From: Fasciola hepatica
Taxonomy: Eukaryota; Platyhelminthes; Trematoda; Plagiorchiida; Fasciolidae
Assembly: GCA_948099385.1 (NCBI GenBank)
Contig: CANUEZ040000062.1
Coordinates: 3,899,501 to 3,963,500, forward strand
Reading direction: 5' to 3'
DNA: 64,000 bases
Below, one piece after another: positions 1 to 37,749 of the stretch. Numbering within the stretch: the first letter of the stretch is position 1; each line of letters starts with the position of its first letter. A program made the translations under genes and the position numbers. Below the pieces are notes generated by a model. That model was not told where the DNA came from, ran no database searches, and saw only the letters and a list, made by a program, of their open reading frames with translations.

Positions 1-1847
1 AAGCCTTAAGAAGGATCGCGAAAGTTGGTGGGTCAAGGTAGTTGACGAAATGGAAGTAGCAGCTGCTTCGGGTAACAGTCGAAGACTGTTCAAACTTATT
101 TACGACACTGGTGGACGGCGAATCCCGGTCAGTTGAGCGATATGCAATAGAAAGGGAGTACCTATTCATGGCAAAGAGCAAAGACTGGACCGGTAAACCG
201 AGTACTTCAAGGAGCAGGTTAGCTGGCCACGCGCTAATGTAGGTACTCCTGTGTCAAAAAATGTGATTCATTGGGTGGTATCACTTAAGCCCCCATCGGA
301 GGTGGAAGTGGAGTCACGCATTCAATTACTAAGGCGAGGGAAAGCCGCCGGTTCCGACGGACTCCCTCCAGTTATTTTCACAATGGATGGTGGTGCGTTG
401 ATGAACCCACTTACCACCTCGCTCCGTGACATTTGGAACGAGGAGCTTTATCCGTTATTATGGGGCGAGTCACTGATTGTACCCACCTTCAAGAAGGAAA
501 TACGCAATGGTTGTAGTAACCATCATAGGGTCAGTTTCATTCTGACAGCCTCGATTTTTCTGCGCCGTCTGACACGGGCCCGCGAGATAAAAAAAACCCA
601 AGGACAACAAGCAGGACTCTGCCCAGGTCGAGGATGCGTCGACCAGATTTTTACTCTTCGTCAATTACTTGAGTCGCGTCATATATATACGCACACCGTT
701 GACCAACAGTAATGGTTTGGGTTTACGGCGAACTATCCAGTCCATTGAAAACTACCAGCGGTGTTCGACAAGGGTGTCCCATTTCGCCATTCCTGTTCAA
801 ATTTCTCATCGACGAGATAATGGAGAATGCCTTGTGAGATCCTCAGGATGTGGGCATCTAACTAGCAAGTAGTGAGAAGCTGTGTGGCCTAGATTACGCC
901 GACGAACTTGTTTGCTTGTTTGAGTGCACGGAACACGCTCAACGTGCACTGGGTAGACTCGCAAGAGCTGTAGCTCCATTCGGCATGCGCTTTGCACCTT
1001 CAAAGTGTAAAGTGATGTTGCAAGACTGGACGTCAACGGTTCCGTGTTTGATGCTCGATGGAGAGGCGCTGTCAATTGTCGACCGCTCGGCAGCAGCGTG
1101 ACGATAGATGGGAGCACTGTAGTAGAGGTGAGCACGCGCAAATCCAAGGCTCGAGTGGCGTACGCTGAACTGAAGCACTTGTGGCGGCGACCTGATATTT
1201 CACTGAAATTGAAAAGTCGTGTGTACTGTGGCGCAGTGCTTTCGGTTTTGTTGTACGGTTGCGAGATTTGGGGTCTAAGTGCAGAAGATATTCGTCCTCT
1301 TGAGGTTTTCGACCATCGATGTTTGCTTAGTATCGCTAAGATTGGATGGAATGATCGAGTAAGCGATGCTGAGGTTAGAAATCGAGCATCGGACCCCAGT
1401 TCTATCACAGCGTATCCAGCCTAGTAGAATTCGTTGGTTGGGGCACGTGTTACGTATGCTTTGTTTTCGGTTCCTCCTCGGGAGTGAAAGAAGCCACGTT
1501 GAGGTCTACATACGACGTGGCAGCGGGAAATGAGGAAATATACATTGATCTTAGGAAGGGTTGGTGCTTTACGTTTTCGTGGTTGGGGTTCAAAAGATCC
1601 CTCCCAGCTGGAGTCACTACACTTTCTGGTGAGTCGGAGCTATTGATCAGTGTGAGTTTGTGCAATTTGGTTACGTATTCCTTGTGTTGGCTCTAAGGGC
1701 TTTGTCTCTTTTTCGCACTCTTGTAGGTTCACTCCCTATCCATTTTGTATATTCATTCTTTCTATTTCTATGTGCAGCATGGTAAGAATGGCATTGACCA
1801 GTAGGGCTTCCGTTGCTGTTTAACGCTGTACGATGGTCATGATGACG
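1..1847 (+). mobile_element. RTE-1 non-LTR retrotransposon, 5'-truncated decayed copy A
   Basis: The window opens inside this copy; its first bases match 25181 onward in the better RTE-1 copy at 23719-27254. It covers the linker, reverse transcriptase (RT) and 3' UTR. Visible pieces are an RT N-terminal segment (ORF 251-712, with GKAAGSDGLPPVIF), CVDQIFTLRQL near 630, a palm segment near 890-1100 and the RT C-terminal domain (1044-1424). The stretch carrying catalytic motif A, seen as LDLKGAFDSVD in the other copy, is deleted near 712. The second catalytic motif reads YADE instead of YADD near 896-907. The 3' end has the family's imperfect GAT-rich tail. With several frameshifts and stops it is a non-functional fossil. 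Seen directly: homology to the other copy. Inferred: RTE clade membership. Confidence 0.85.
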
Positions 1848-3475
1848 AGTGCTCTCGGTCCTTTCTCAAGCCCATTGTCAGTTGGCGTCTCAGGTATTTG
1901 CATGCTTCATTGAATGCGGCATTCGGAGAGACAGATCTGCAAGCATCCTGCAGAGTGACTTATACCAGCGACAGCCATTGTTTGTGAGGCGTGCTTGAAC
2001 TTGAGTCCTTTGTGGTATTGGAATCGGCGTACAAGACTTTGTTGACCGTTTGCTAGGGCTCATTTAGGTACTGAACATCCGGCTGCATCGATAACTGTGT
2101 AGACAGCTCCACTTGGAAAGTAGTTTATCGGTTTTCGTCTAGAAGCAACTGTGTGAGACGAATGGCCTTGGTGTGGGTGCATTCGAGGACGAGACGCAAA
2201 CAGAAGCGAGCAAGCAACAGGGCGTGATGTGATTCCTCAAGCGCAGACCGGAATGAAGGACAGTCTTGAATTGTTCCACGTCAGCGGTAACCAGTGACAA
2301 TATGGTCAGTCGGAGTCCAACATTGCGAAGACGTAGGAGGACGTCATGTGAGTATGGGCCTCTTCTTTTAGCACAAGTTCGTGCTCGCCAAAAACAATCT
2401 GTTGTTAGAGCACAGCTGGATGAGACGATCACCGTTATCGGTGCGATAAGCCAGGATAGCAAACCAGACTCCAATGTCTTTCGGAATCCACTCAATATTT
2501 TGTTTGGGCGTTGAAATCTCCAGCAATGATCACCACGTACACTGAGCGGATGCTTCGAGGCAGTTGATATAAATCCCGAGAAAGCTCATCTTTTGACTCG
2601 AAGGAACTGTAGTCAGTGGGCGCATACACATACACGACGAACAAGCATCAACACGTCAACCTGTTGCTGCTGACACGTACGGAACTGTTCAGCCGAACTG
2701 CACAAAAAGGACTGCAGACTGCAATCCAGTCTAGTAGTGCACGCTCGGCTCGTGCTTAGAGTGATCCCGACTCCAACTCAACCGCGAGTGCCAGATACTG
2801 GATCACGCGACATGTGAAGAGTGAGTTGAGAAACTGAGGCTGTATCTGGAGTGCGAAGAATGATCGCAGAAGTGGAGTCTTGTGTGCGTGTTTCGGAGAC
2901 ACAGCATACATCTATTTTAAAAGTGTCAAGAGTTCTAGCGCGGGCAGCCTGTTGCCATGTATGGCAAAATATGTAGACATCGAAGGTAGCCAAGTTGGTT
3001 GACAGCATCTGTTTCTGATCACTATGCCTCTGGAGAAGATACTCCAGCGAATAAACACGGAAAAAGCAGTTTACCAGCCAAAAAACGTCCACTACATGGA
3101 TGTAGACATGGAGTGCCTGGAGCTTCCCTCGACGGTGGGAGTCGTCGCACTTTATTGAGCAGCAATCGCCCGCCTGAACTGGGCAGCCACGGACCCGTCT
3201 GCGTTTTGCTGGCTTCATTGGTTGCATGGGACTAAGTAGTGAACCCAAGAAGCGGATTGATAAAAATGCACCAGTGAAGACAAGACAGAATGCATGCAAC
3301 AGTCAGGTCCCACGTGAAGGACTGGAAAAAGTTTTTTTCAAGGGGTCTTCAGTCACGTTCCCGCGTTGGGTTAACGTCCCATTGCCTTGTGGGCCAGACT
3401 TTTGAGTTAAAGGCTCCGGTTAAAGTTCCAGAGACAAAAAAAGCTCCTGCGGTATGGGCTTTCTTGGTCTGTTAG
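1848..3475 (-). mobile_element. RTE-3 retrotransposon 5' half: leader, endonuclease, linker
   Basis: On the reverse strand, bases 3475-3000 match a 5' leader seen again at 12390-13330, 32660-33600 and 57655-58260. The apurinic-type endonuclease start follows near 2960-2880 (TFKIDVCCVSETRTQDS). The endonuclease end lies near 2340-2200 (PTSSQCWTPTDHIVTGYR, then IQDCPSFRSALEESHHALL), and a linker near 1900 (YLRRQLTMGLRKDRE). The RT domain is missing: the copy stops against the 3' tail of the RTE-1 copy at about 1847. Stops and frameshifts interrupt every domain. Strand and order were set from the endonuclease peptides; the family is inferred from the endonuclease-RT layout of sister copies. Confidence 0.75.
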
Positions 3476-4102
3476 ATTTCCAGTGACCACTCGGAAGACG
3501 TTTTATCCTGTTTGATTTTCATTCTACACCTAATTCTAAATGGATGCAAGAAGCCACAGTGTGTCATAACTGAAGGCTTCTAACATTATTAGTGGTAAGT
3601 ACCCAGAAATTATCGGACCAATGCACTCTTTTCACTCTTTTCAAAGTGGGCAACAAAATGCCCTAACTTGGTTTCTTGAAACCTTCAGTGAAATTGGCAG
3701 TCTGTATTCGGACTGACAACTGTATTTCCCAACAACCGAATGCAAAACAAAATGGGTAGTTCAATCGACACCTGACATTACGAGTGAGCTATTTTGTTTC
3801 TCAATTCCACACTAGCCTGTGGCGCCCCCGTTCAAAACCCACTCAACAGATGGCCATCATCTTCCATATAATTACACTTTGTGGTCTCGATAACTTGTCA
3901 GACCACAGAAACTTCTTCGACCAACAATCATGTATTTGTTATCTGTTTTCACCTCACCCTGATCACCGTTTATTTTTTGCAGAATACAATAATTACCTGT
4001 GAACCTAATCGTTAATAAATGCATTGTGCAAAAAGTTGATGTAAACTACTCTCCGTTTTGCTTCAATTGAATCATTCAATAACGCCCCAAAAATTCCTTG
4101 GC
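3476..4102 (+). other. Unannotated 5' flank of the kinase gene
   Basis: No protein similarity or repeat was recognised here. It precedes the kinase start codon and should hold the 5' UTR and promoter, but no clear TATA box or initiator can be assigned. The kinase frame upstream of its ATG is open back to a TGA at 4037-4039 without another ATG, which supports ATG 4103 as the first usable start. Confidence 0.4.
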
Positions 4103-30347
<26,245 letters not shown>

Positions 30348-31471
30348 TTTTTCGTCCTGTTCGTATCTAACGATTCACATTCGAAATTCGGTCCTCACTC
30401 GTCTGCCGCATTGTAGCCACGTCTTTCACGGATCGAACTCCACACGAGCACGCTCATTTTACTTGTCAATTTTGTGCCACCCTCTCCCACTGGTTTGGTA
30501 GTTCACCCATTTGACAACCGGTTATACTCTGAAATGGACTCCGTTACTTATATACGAATGCTTTCCAATTCCAGACGCACAAGTGAATGACTAAAATGGA
30601 AGCGTTCTTTGATTTTGATATTGATGACTGTGTATGTTGGCCGTTGGACGAGGACAATCCTTTTAAAAAATGTGCATGAAACTTCTGGATATTTCGTACG
30701 TCACGGTAAGCGATTTCGGAGGGGATAATTCCAAATTCGAAACTTTGTTTCAAAAGCTTGTTCAGCGAGGTAGGTGGAATACACTAGCCTTTCAGGGGAA
30801 TCCTAGCCGGAAACCTGAAGTTTACAGTTGGAGTGAGCAGACAGTTTATGTTGTGTAACTAGAGAGGAGCATTACAACTCTGCAACTACTACACTGCCAC
30901 TACTACTAACAGCAGTTTGCTGTTGTGTCACATGTCTTTGGTTCAGCTGATTCGTTGCAGTTCTTCTGTTGGGAGTCAGTTCACGTGACAGACAGAATGT
31001 TAAATTCCCTAATGTGATCCTTGTCCTTACACCATGATGAAACACACTCGTAAAAATTGGGACCGTATGTGATGCACTCTGTCTCCACTGGATCGGGTGA
31101 CAATGTGTCTGGTTCCCTTTTGTATTCAGGCGCTTACTAGATCTTAAATCTGAATTATTCCAGAAATCTAGCAATTTTGGTTTGTTCATTTAATCGAGTT
31201 GTAATAACTACAACAACAACAACAAAAATCGAGGTTACGAAAGTGCGACATGGAAATCCTACGATATTTGTGCCACTTTTATCAAAAAGCTATGTGGCTT
31301 TTCTTCTAGCCTGAGAATCAACTATCTGGTTTTGGTTGTTTACATTTTTCAAAAAATTCTGATTAACAAGCTTTACGCAATTTTACTCCTAGCTTGATGA
31401 CCTAACGTCAGGGCCATACATGGGAACTCAGTTCTCGCTTTTGTCAGGCATCGACTGGAATCCATGTGGAT

Positions 31472-31474
<3 letters not shown>
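30348..31474 (+). other. 3' flank / UTR of the kinase gene
   Basis: Presumed 3' UTR followed by intergenic sequence. No canonical AATAAA was seen close to the stop. A short acidic frame at 30597-30680 (MEAFFDFDIDDCVCWPLDED..) has no known match. Confidence 0.4.

Positions 31475-31553
<79 letters not shown>
31475..31553. repeat. (AT)n microsatellite, about 79 bp
   Basis: Uninterrupted alternating AT that can extrude as a cruciform. It lies about 250 bp outside the inner boundary of the inverted duplication's right arm (31801). Confidence 0.98.
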
Positions 31554-31556
<3 letters not shown>

Positions 31557-31800
31557 TTATAGACTATTAACAATAGAGCGAGTTTTTAGCTTATTTCTTG
31601 CTGTATGGGATTCTTTCGTGGCAACGCAATAATTGGTCCATTTTATCGGTTGACACATGCACATTTCATATGCATTGTCCTTTGAGGCGAAAACCCTTGG
31701 TGAATGATTAATGCGGGCGACGAAATGCACTTGTCGTTGCATACTGGTTTTTGCCATTAGTGGGTATTTTCAACGGCAGTGACTTTCTTTCTCGTTCATT

Positions 31801-32560
31801 TAATCTATAGTCATCCCAGACACTGAAAGGTTTGGTGTTGGACCAACCAATCCTGCAACAGCATCTTGCACTTTGAAGGTGTAAAACGCATACCGAACAT
31901 TGCTACGCATTCCGTCAAGCTGTCTAGAAAAGCTTGCAACTTACGTGGATCTTCACTGAGAGGGACTATATTGTCCGCACATTCAAGGTCTGATACCTTT
32001 CCACTCGGGAGAAGGTCAAGACCAATATTCTCACCTGATAAAAAATGCAGCCTCTAGGACCATAACAAGCACAAAGTTAAAAAGAAAAGGAGAAAGGGGA
32101 CAACCCTGATGTACACCACTTCCCATGCTGAACTCGAGTGAAAGATCATTATAAGCCCGAACTGAGCTTCGACTGCTCATGTAAAGGGACTTCATGGTGA
32201 AAATGAATTCCCCTGATGCAACCCTTCAACAAGGAACGCTCTTCTGAATCCCAGGCAATTGACTCCATCAATAACCTGGCGGATATTTATCTTTGGAAAA
32301 CAGGTCGGTGGGTGTCGTCCCGTAGCAGCTGGAAGAGAAGGTTGTCTTTTGTGTTGCTTCGGTCACCGATGAGAGGTGGGCGGAAACGCGTACAGACAAG
32401 AGCGTGATTAGTGTCTACAGACGTGGACCAAAATGACCGACAGTCTTGGACTGATCCGCGACAGCGATAACCGGTAGCAATTTGGCCGATCTGAGTCCAA
32501 CGCTGTGAAGTTATTGCCCTTACATGCTTTCAATCACGACTCATTGTGGCTTCTCATATC
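31801..32560 (-). mobile_element. RTE-3 body fragment, duplicated copy
   Basis: Mirror of 13440-14193: endonuclease end (GYRCRGSVQDCRSFWSTSVD on the reverse strand near 32480-32420) and RT. It is cut at 31801, so the RT C-terminus and 3' end are missing. Confidence 0.85.
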
Positions 32561-32659
32561 CATTTAGAATTGGGACGTGAAGGATAAAGAGCAGAGAGAT
32601 AAGAAATGCTTCCCTAGGGACCGCCTGAGTTTATGGGCAAATCATACTTCGCGGCTGCC

Positions 32660-33605
32660 CACATCGCAGAAGGGTTTTTCTTTTCTTTCTGAACCCTAAC
32701 CGGAGCCTTTAACTCAAAAGTCTGGCCCACAAGGCAATGGGACGTTAACCCAACGCGGGAACGTGACTGAAGACCCCTTGAAAAAACTTTTTCTAGTCCT
32801 TCACGTGAGACCTGACTGTCGCATACATTCTGTCTTGTCTACACTGGTGCATTTGTATCAATCCGTTTTTCGGATTCACCACTTAGTCCCATGCAACCAG
32901 TGGAGCAAGCGAAACGTGTTTAGCGACATCCGACTTTGCTTATTTGTTTCCCAATACAAGCTAACCACTTCCTCTCTATTAACTGTTTTCTCCATCTCAT
33001 GGTTTGTGTGAGGCAATGCTCTGGTTATCGTTTCGGCTTATGCGAAGCATCATAATGACGGACGATTGGTCCACGCATAGCAGAAAAGACTAACCAGTGC
33101 ATTCAACTAAAGGAACAGCGTGGTAAGGTCTAACCGACCTTACACGTGCACGGGGTAGAATTGTTTGGGTCCGTGGCTGCCCAGTTTAGGCGGGTGATTG
33201 CTGCTCAATAAAGTGCGACGACTTCTCCCACCAACAAGAGGAACTCCAGGTACTCCACCCCTTCGTCCATCTAGTAGACGTTTTTGACCGGCAAAACTGC
33301 TCTTCTACGTGTTTATTCGCTGAAATGTCCACTCCAGGAGCTTTGTGATCAGAACCAGGTGTTGCCCAGCAACTGGTTCAGAGACTGGACTTTGTCTGAC
33401 CTCTACCTATTGATCTATCATGCAAGATTGCGCCTTCGGCTTAAGGAAGCTTTTTTGCTCAGCACTTCGTATTAAAGGTACGCAAGCCATCACACCACGT
33501 CATGGTGCGGTCTTGTCTGGCTTAAGTGCTGTAGTTTTGGTTGCCACCTCGCGGCATTATAGGGTTCAAAGTAGAACAAATCGAAGTGTAAAGAACGAAT
33601 AAATG
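32660..33605 (+). mobile_element. RTE-3 5' leader, duplicated copy
   Basis: Mirror of 12390-13330, here on the forward strand. The same leader occurs in forward orientation at 57655-58260. Confidence 0.8.
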
Positions 33606-34179
33606 CAAAAGAAAGTCAAAAATGGAAGTCGTATAGACGACAAAAGAGTTTGAATGCAAGTACGCATCTGAACACATCACCTAGCCTTATCTCCAGACAT
33701 CCCCAAACCGGAATCACAATACGGTTAAACCCACTGATTAAGGTCTTTGAACTTGACGCTATGTTATGGGCTGATCATCACTGAGCTGAACAGATCTGCG
33801 GGGATATCCTTTGACACGCGAAACACGTGTCACAACCACCACAACAACAGATCCTTTTCTGAGTGGTGAACAAGCGCAAAGTTAGCAGCTGATTTCGGCT
33901 CAAAACTACTGAAGTGTACCATCACGTGACGAGACGTGATCCAAAAGGCTCCAGTGAATGGCTGCCTCAAGTCTGGTAGTCGGCTTAAGCCACTAGGCAA
34001 AAGATTCCACCCTAACGTTGGCTGGTAAAGTATTGTGGATATCCTTGAATGTATGACTTGATGCCTTGTCTGCATAGACGGATGGGAGAGATGACTAGTA
34101 CGTCACGTGGAGGAATCAGGAAACTATATGTGACGACTGAGAACGCCATGCTGTTTCTAAGGAAAACGAAATAACTGAT

Positions 34180-34215
<36 letters not shown>

Positions 34216-35159
34216 GCACTAATACCATTCACTACACACCACTAGCTTCTTATTGGTTATTCCTGTCATAATTGTCTTGTGAATACGTAAATGCTATTTC
34301 CAATACACAGACTTGGCTAAGTGCCACCCAACTACCGCGTCTTCTTGATCGCTTTCAGTGGTTTGGGCCTCGAACTGCCGACTACTGGATTTTGAGATTC
34401 GAAACACTGTTAGTTCATAATGCTAGTAGAACATGTTCGCGGTAAATCGACCCGTTTCACAATTATAATATCTCGTTTGTAGCACACGCTGTGCAACCAG
34501 TCTTCGAGGTTCTATTTATCCCGCCTCTTAATGAGATTTGGAGATACTAACCAAAAAACCACTCGAGTAGGAGATTCGTAGTTGTTCGAAATAGAGCAAG
34601 CCTAAAACTGGCGAAGAGATAATTAGTAAGATGAAGACCATGATGGCGTCGCATTTTTGCTTCCTGTTATCTTAATTGGTAAATTGAGCGCGGCACGGAA
34701 TCCCAAGCATATTTCAGAGGAAGAGCTGGACTTCGTAGAAGCTCCGAGTGAAGGCCAAAGTCTCAAGATTATTCAGTGAATGAACGGTTGAACCACTTAG
34801 TCGTTTAGCAGTTCCATCAAATCATGGGCAAAACCACCTATATTCAGTCCCTACAAAACCCTGCAAGTGTCTTTAATCTTAAGTCAATGGCACACATGCT
34901 GCTCACACGTCGTAGGTTTCGAAGTCAACACAGTTCACTGTTTTCGCCATAAGATAATCGTTCGTAAATTGCGAGACGGTTGACGCATCCGCAGAGCGTA
35001 GTCTGCGAGGCAGTCCTTGACTTGGGTTTAGTGGCATGCTCAATCAGTACAACTAGTCGAGTTACAAACATGACGAAGCCAAAAATACATGCAAAGGCCA
35101 GTGGTGGTCAAACGGACATCATCGCGAAATGCAGACCTTGACGACCCGCAAAGAATTAT
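33606..35159 (+). other. Unrecognised right-arm sequence
   Basis: Reverse-complement of 10836-12389. No coding content recognised. It holds the CA tract at 34181-34215. Confidence 0.45.
34181..34215. repeat. (CA)n microsatellite, right arm
   Basis: Counterpart of the GT tract at 11779-11813, the same length, with two CG interruptions at its distal end (CGCACGCAC). Confidence 0.97.
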
Positions 35160-35339
35160 TGCCGTTGCGTTTCTTAAATGTCAGGCTGACCATCAATACT
35201 CATCTTCCACCTATTACCCACATCAGCAAACATTGCGCGCCGAGCTTGTGTTTTATCTAATGATTTTGTGGGTACCTAATACTCTGCCATTAACCTCTGC
35301 ATTGCCAACACGATGTTGCGCCCGAATCAAGCGCCAGAG

Positions 35340-35780
35340 CTACATGAATATCGGCGGTAATCGAACATGTCTTCGTAGAATAGATTACATTTGGTGGCAT
35401 CAAGTTTTCCGCAATGCTGAGCCGGAGCGCAGAGCACAAGACACCCGCAAAATCATTAGATGGAACAAGCTCACTAGGGTAAAGTTGATGGGACACATGT
35501 TTTACATGTGATCGGTTAGTGTTTATCGGCCCCTTATGGTCACTGAGACTAGTAGTCGATCGAAGATAAGCAGGTCTAGCCAGCTCACAACTTAAAAGTA
35601 AGGAATAAAAAGGCCAAACATTGATTTTGGACGTCCAGAGATCGTTGGCTTTCTCAGGTGGGGTTCGATAGACCCTGCGTTTCGGTGGTTAGGGACATTG
35701 AAGGAAATGATCAGGTTTCGCGACTGGTGATGCTCTTTTACTCACAAGCTGTCTTTATCTACTTTTAGCTGCTATTTGAG
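35340..35780 (+). mobile_element. RTE-3 RT C-terminus and 3' region at the arm junction
   Basis: Reads CLRRIDYIWWHQVFRNAEPE, TRKIIRWNKLTRVKLMGHMF, then LRWGSIDPAFRWLGTLKEMI. 35340-35694 exists only in the right arm; from 35695 it runs into the outer duplicated block. It lies head to head with the reverse-strand RTE-3 piece at 35160-35332, forming a secondary imperfect palindrome at about 35250-35475. Confidence 0.7.
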
Positions 35781-36392
35781 GTTGTTGGTTTTATTTTAAA
35801 TTGATGGTCCCGCTGATAGGTATCATTCAAAGCAATCGCACCTAGTGTGCTAATTTTTGAACTGAGGTGAACAGAAACGACATAAGAGCCGGATTTTGTT
35901 CGACGTCAGAAAATCTGACCTCGCTGTAGATAGTTCAGGTGTAAACATAGCCTCCGATCGATCACATTGCACTCGAATGTCAACTAAATCCGAAGATAAC
36001 GGTGCAAAGTACATAAGGATGAAGCACTTATTCGACCTGATATTCCAAAGCTGCTGAATATAGGCATCGTGGAGCCATTCGGGTCTTCGTTGATATCTCG
36101 ATTCCGGATGAGTCTTTACGGAAGTCAGATGGCCAACTACAGCCAGACCATAAATTTAGGCTTCTAACCTCTACCACAAATGGACCAACTTTTCGAGAAA
36201 CTCCATCAGTTCGAGGTTTTGAGTACGCTTGACACAAACAGCACATATCACAGGATTTCCATGAAAGACAAAAAAGAGACGTTGGATCTTAGGCCTGCAG
36301 TAATAGGTAAAATTATTTTGTACCTTATTTGATGGGAACTTAAATGCCTATATTCATTCACATAGAGGATATTCTTCCATTTCCTGAGAACT
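35695..36392 (-). repeat. Outer block of large inverted duplication, right arm
   Basis: Reverse complement of 6329-7050; paired coordinates sum to about 42745 at the inner end and 42721 at the outer end, so about 24 bp of net indels lie between. It contains the gypsy RT fragment in forward orientation. Confidence 0.85.
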
Positions 36393-36440
36393 GTGAGATT
36401 TTCTCAAGGGCGTTGCGGTAGACTACAGTTTTATGACCCA
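36003..36440 (+). pseudogene. Ty3/gypsy reverse transcriptase fragment (right-arm copy)
   Basis: Forward-strand reading: RPDIPKLLNIGIVEPFGSS, INLGF-stop-PLPQMDQLFEKLHQF, STLDTNSTYHRISMKDKKET and, after 36330, a decayed YIDDIL-like block (FIHIEDILPFPENCEIF). It covers RT motifs from the fingers to the catalytic region, with stops. It is not part of the 37750-39810 element, whose RT sequence differs. Confidence 0.7.
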
Positions 36441-37749
36441 ACTGAATAACCTGTTATAATTACTTACTTGATGTTAACACCAACTGTGAGAAAATTATTC
36501 TTGAATTTGTTGATATTTTGGTGGAAAGTACATCGTTGCGATGTATTCGTGCTAACATGCTACACATATTATTATTTATCTTCAATGAAGGTTCGTCGCC
36601 AATTAGACTCTGTCGAGTGGGAAAGTGATCGACGGTGCAGGAACATGGATCTGGGATGACTACATCTAAAGTTCGGCCTGATTACCGTCTGACTACAGCC
36701 GGTCATATTACGGGAAGCGGTTTGAGTTTGTTCCTACCATAGTTGTGGAAACAACGTTCCGGGTGAAGTCACTGGGCGCATTTTCAGGTCGCGAATAGAG
36801 AAATGGCCACCAGTATGGCAGTCAGTCGTGAGTGAGGTGAGTTCAAGCTCGTCGAATAAACGGTCGCGGCCGTGGTGGTGATGGGTATCCTGTGAGGCAG
36901 CGGTATCTTCAAAAATGCAACGTGTATTCAGGACAGCACTATGGTGTAGCGATTGCGGTTTGAGTTCTAGTCCTACTAATGCCCCTTGTGCTGAATGCCC
37001 GCAATATAATTCAGAGAAGGCTCATGAAGCATTGTCGCGGGCTCATCTGGAACATCCCAGCTGCCTTACAGGTCGCACTTGGTTGTGCTGAGGCCACAGG
37101 TGCATTCTCGAACAAAAAGCCCTACTCTGCATTGTTCGAACGTGGATTACAACATCCCAAAACACCGCAAACAACATGTCGACGCTGCTTTTTAACTCCT
37201 GATACCTGCTCCATGAACCTCCGCGAGCACTCACACCGCGGGCAACCCATCCTCCATCAGCCCCTCGTTATATCCTCTCTATCATGTAATCTTCACCCAG
37301 CATTAGCTCCGGTGGCTTATACTAACTGCAATGTCTTCTGTAGTCTGTAGTGATACTGACTTGACGGACACACGCATACGAGTAAATTTGTTTAACTGAA
37401 CGATTACCGAATTCGGTGACGCCACTTGCTCCTCCTGCATGCACTGTCCGCCCGCTTTTGTGTCTTTCCAACACACATTCTGCTCCACCGTCTGGAGTTC
37501 TTCCCCTTTGCGCGCTGCCGAGTACTGTCGTTATCGTGTTTCCAACCGAGAACCGAAGGTACTGGACGATACACGGGAACAGGTTCTTACTTAACTTGGG
37601 AGATTCCTAAACTGTTGCGCCGGAATGGCAAAATCATTCTGTCAACGATTCATGCAGGTCCTTCGTCGCATTTACACGTTTAAATTTTTAAATATTTCTC
37701 CAAATAGGCCTGAGGTCCCAGATATTCCATCAATACTCGTGGTTTATTC
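36441..37749 (+). other. Unrecognised sequence
   Basis: The open frame at 36979-37350 has no recognisable domain. The region may contain the 5' LTR and leader of the gypsy remnant that follows, but no paired LTR was found by eye. Confidence 0.35.

Larger units (their letters stand above)
31801..35332 (-). repeat. Inner block of large inverted duplication, right arm
   Basis: Reverse complement of 10607-14193. The boundary at 31801 falls inside an RTE-3 RT sequence that continues past the boundary only in the left arm, so the right arm is the truncated copy. Near 35258 it lacks 55 nt present in the left arm. Confidence 0.95.

Noticed and set aside
2778..3299. 173-codon reverse-strand host gene
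   Set aside because: It is RTE-3 leader and endonuclease start; the same sequence recurs at several places in the window.
31373..31573. Open frame of Ile-Tyr repeats
   Set aside because: Translation of the AT microsatellite.
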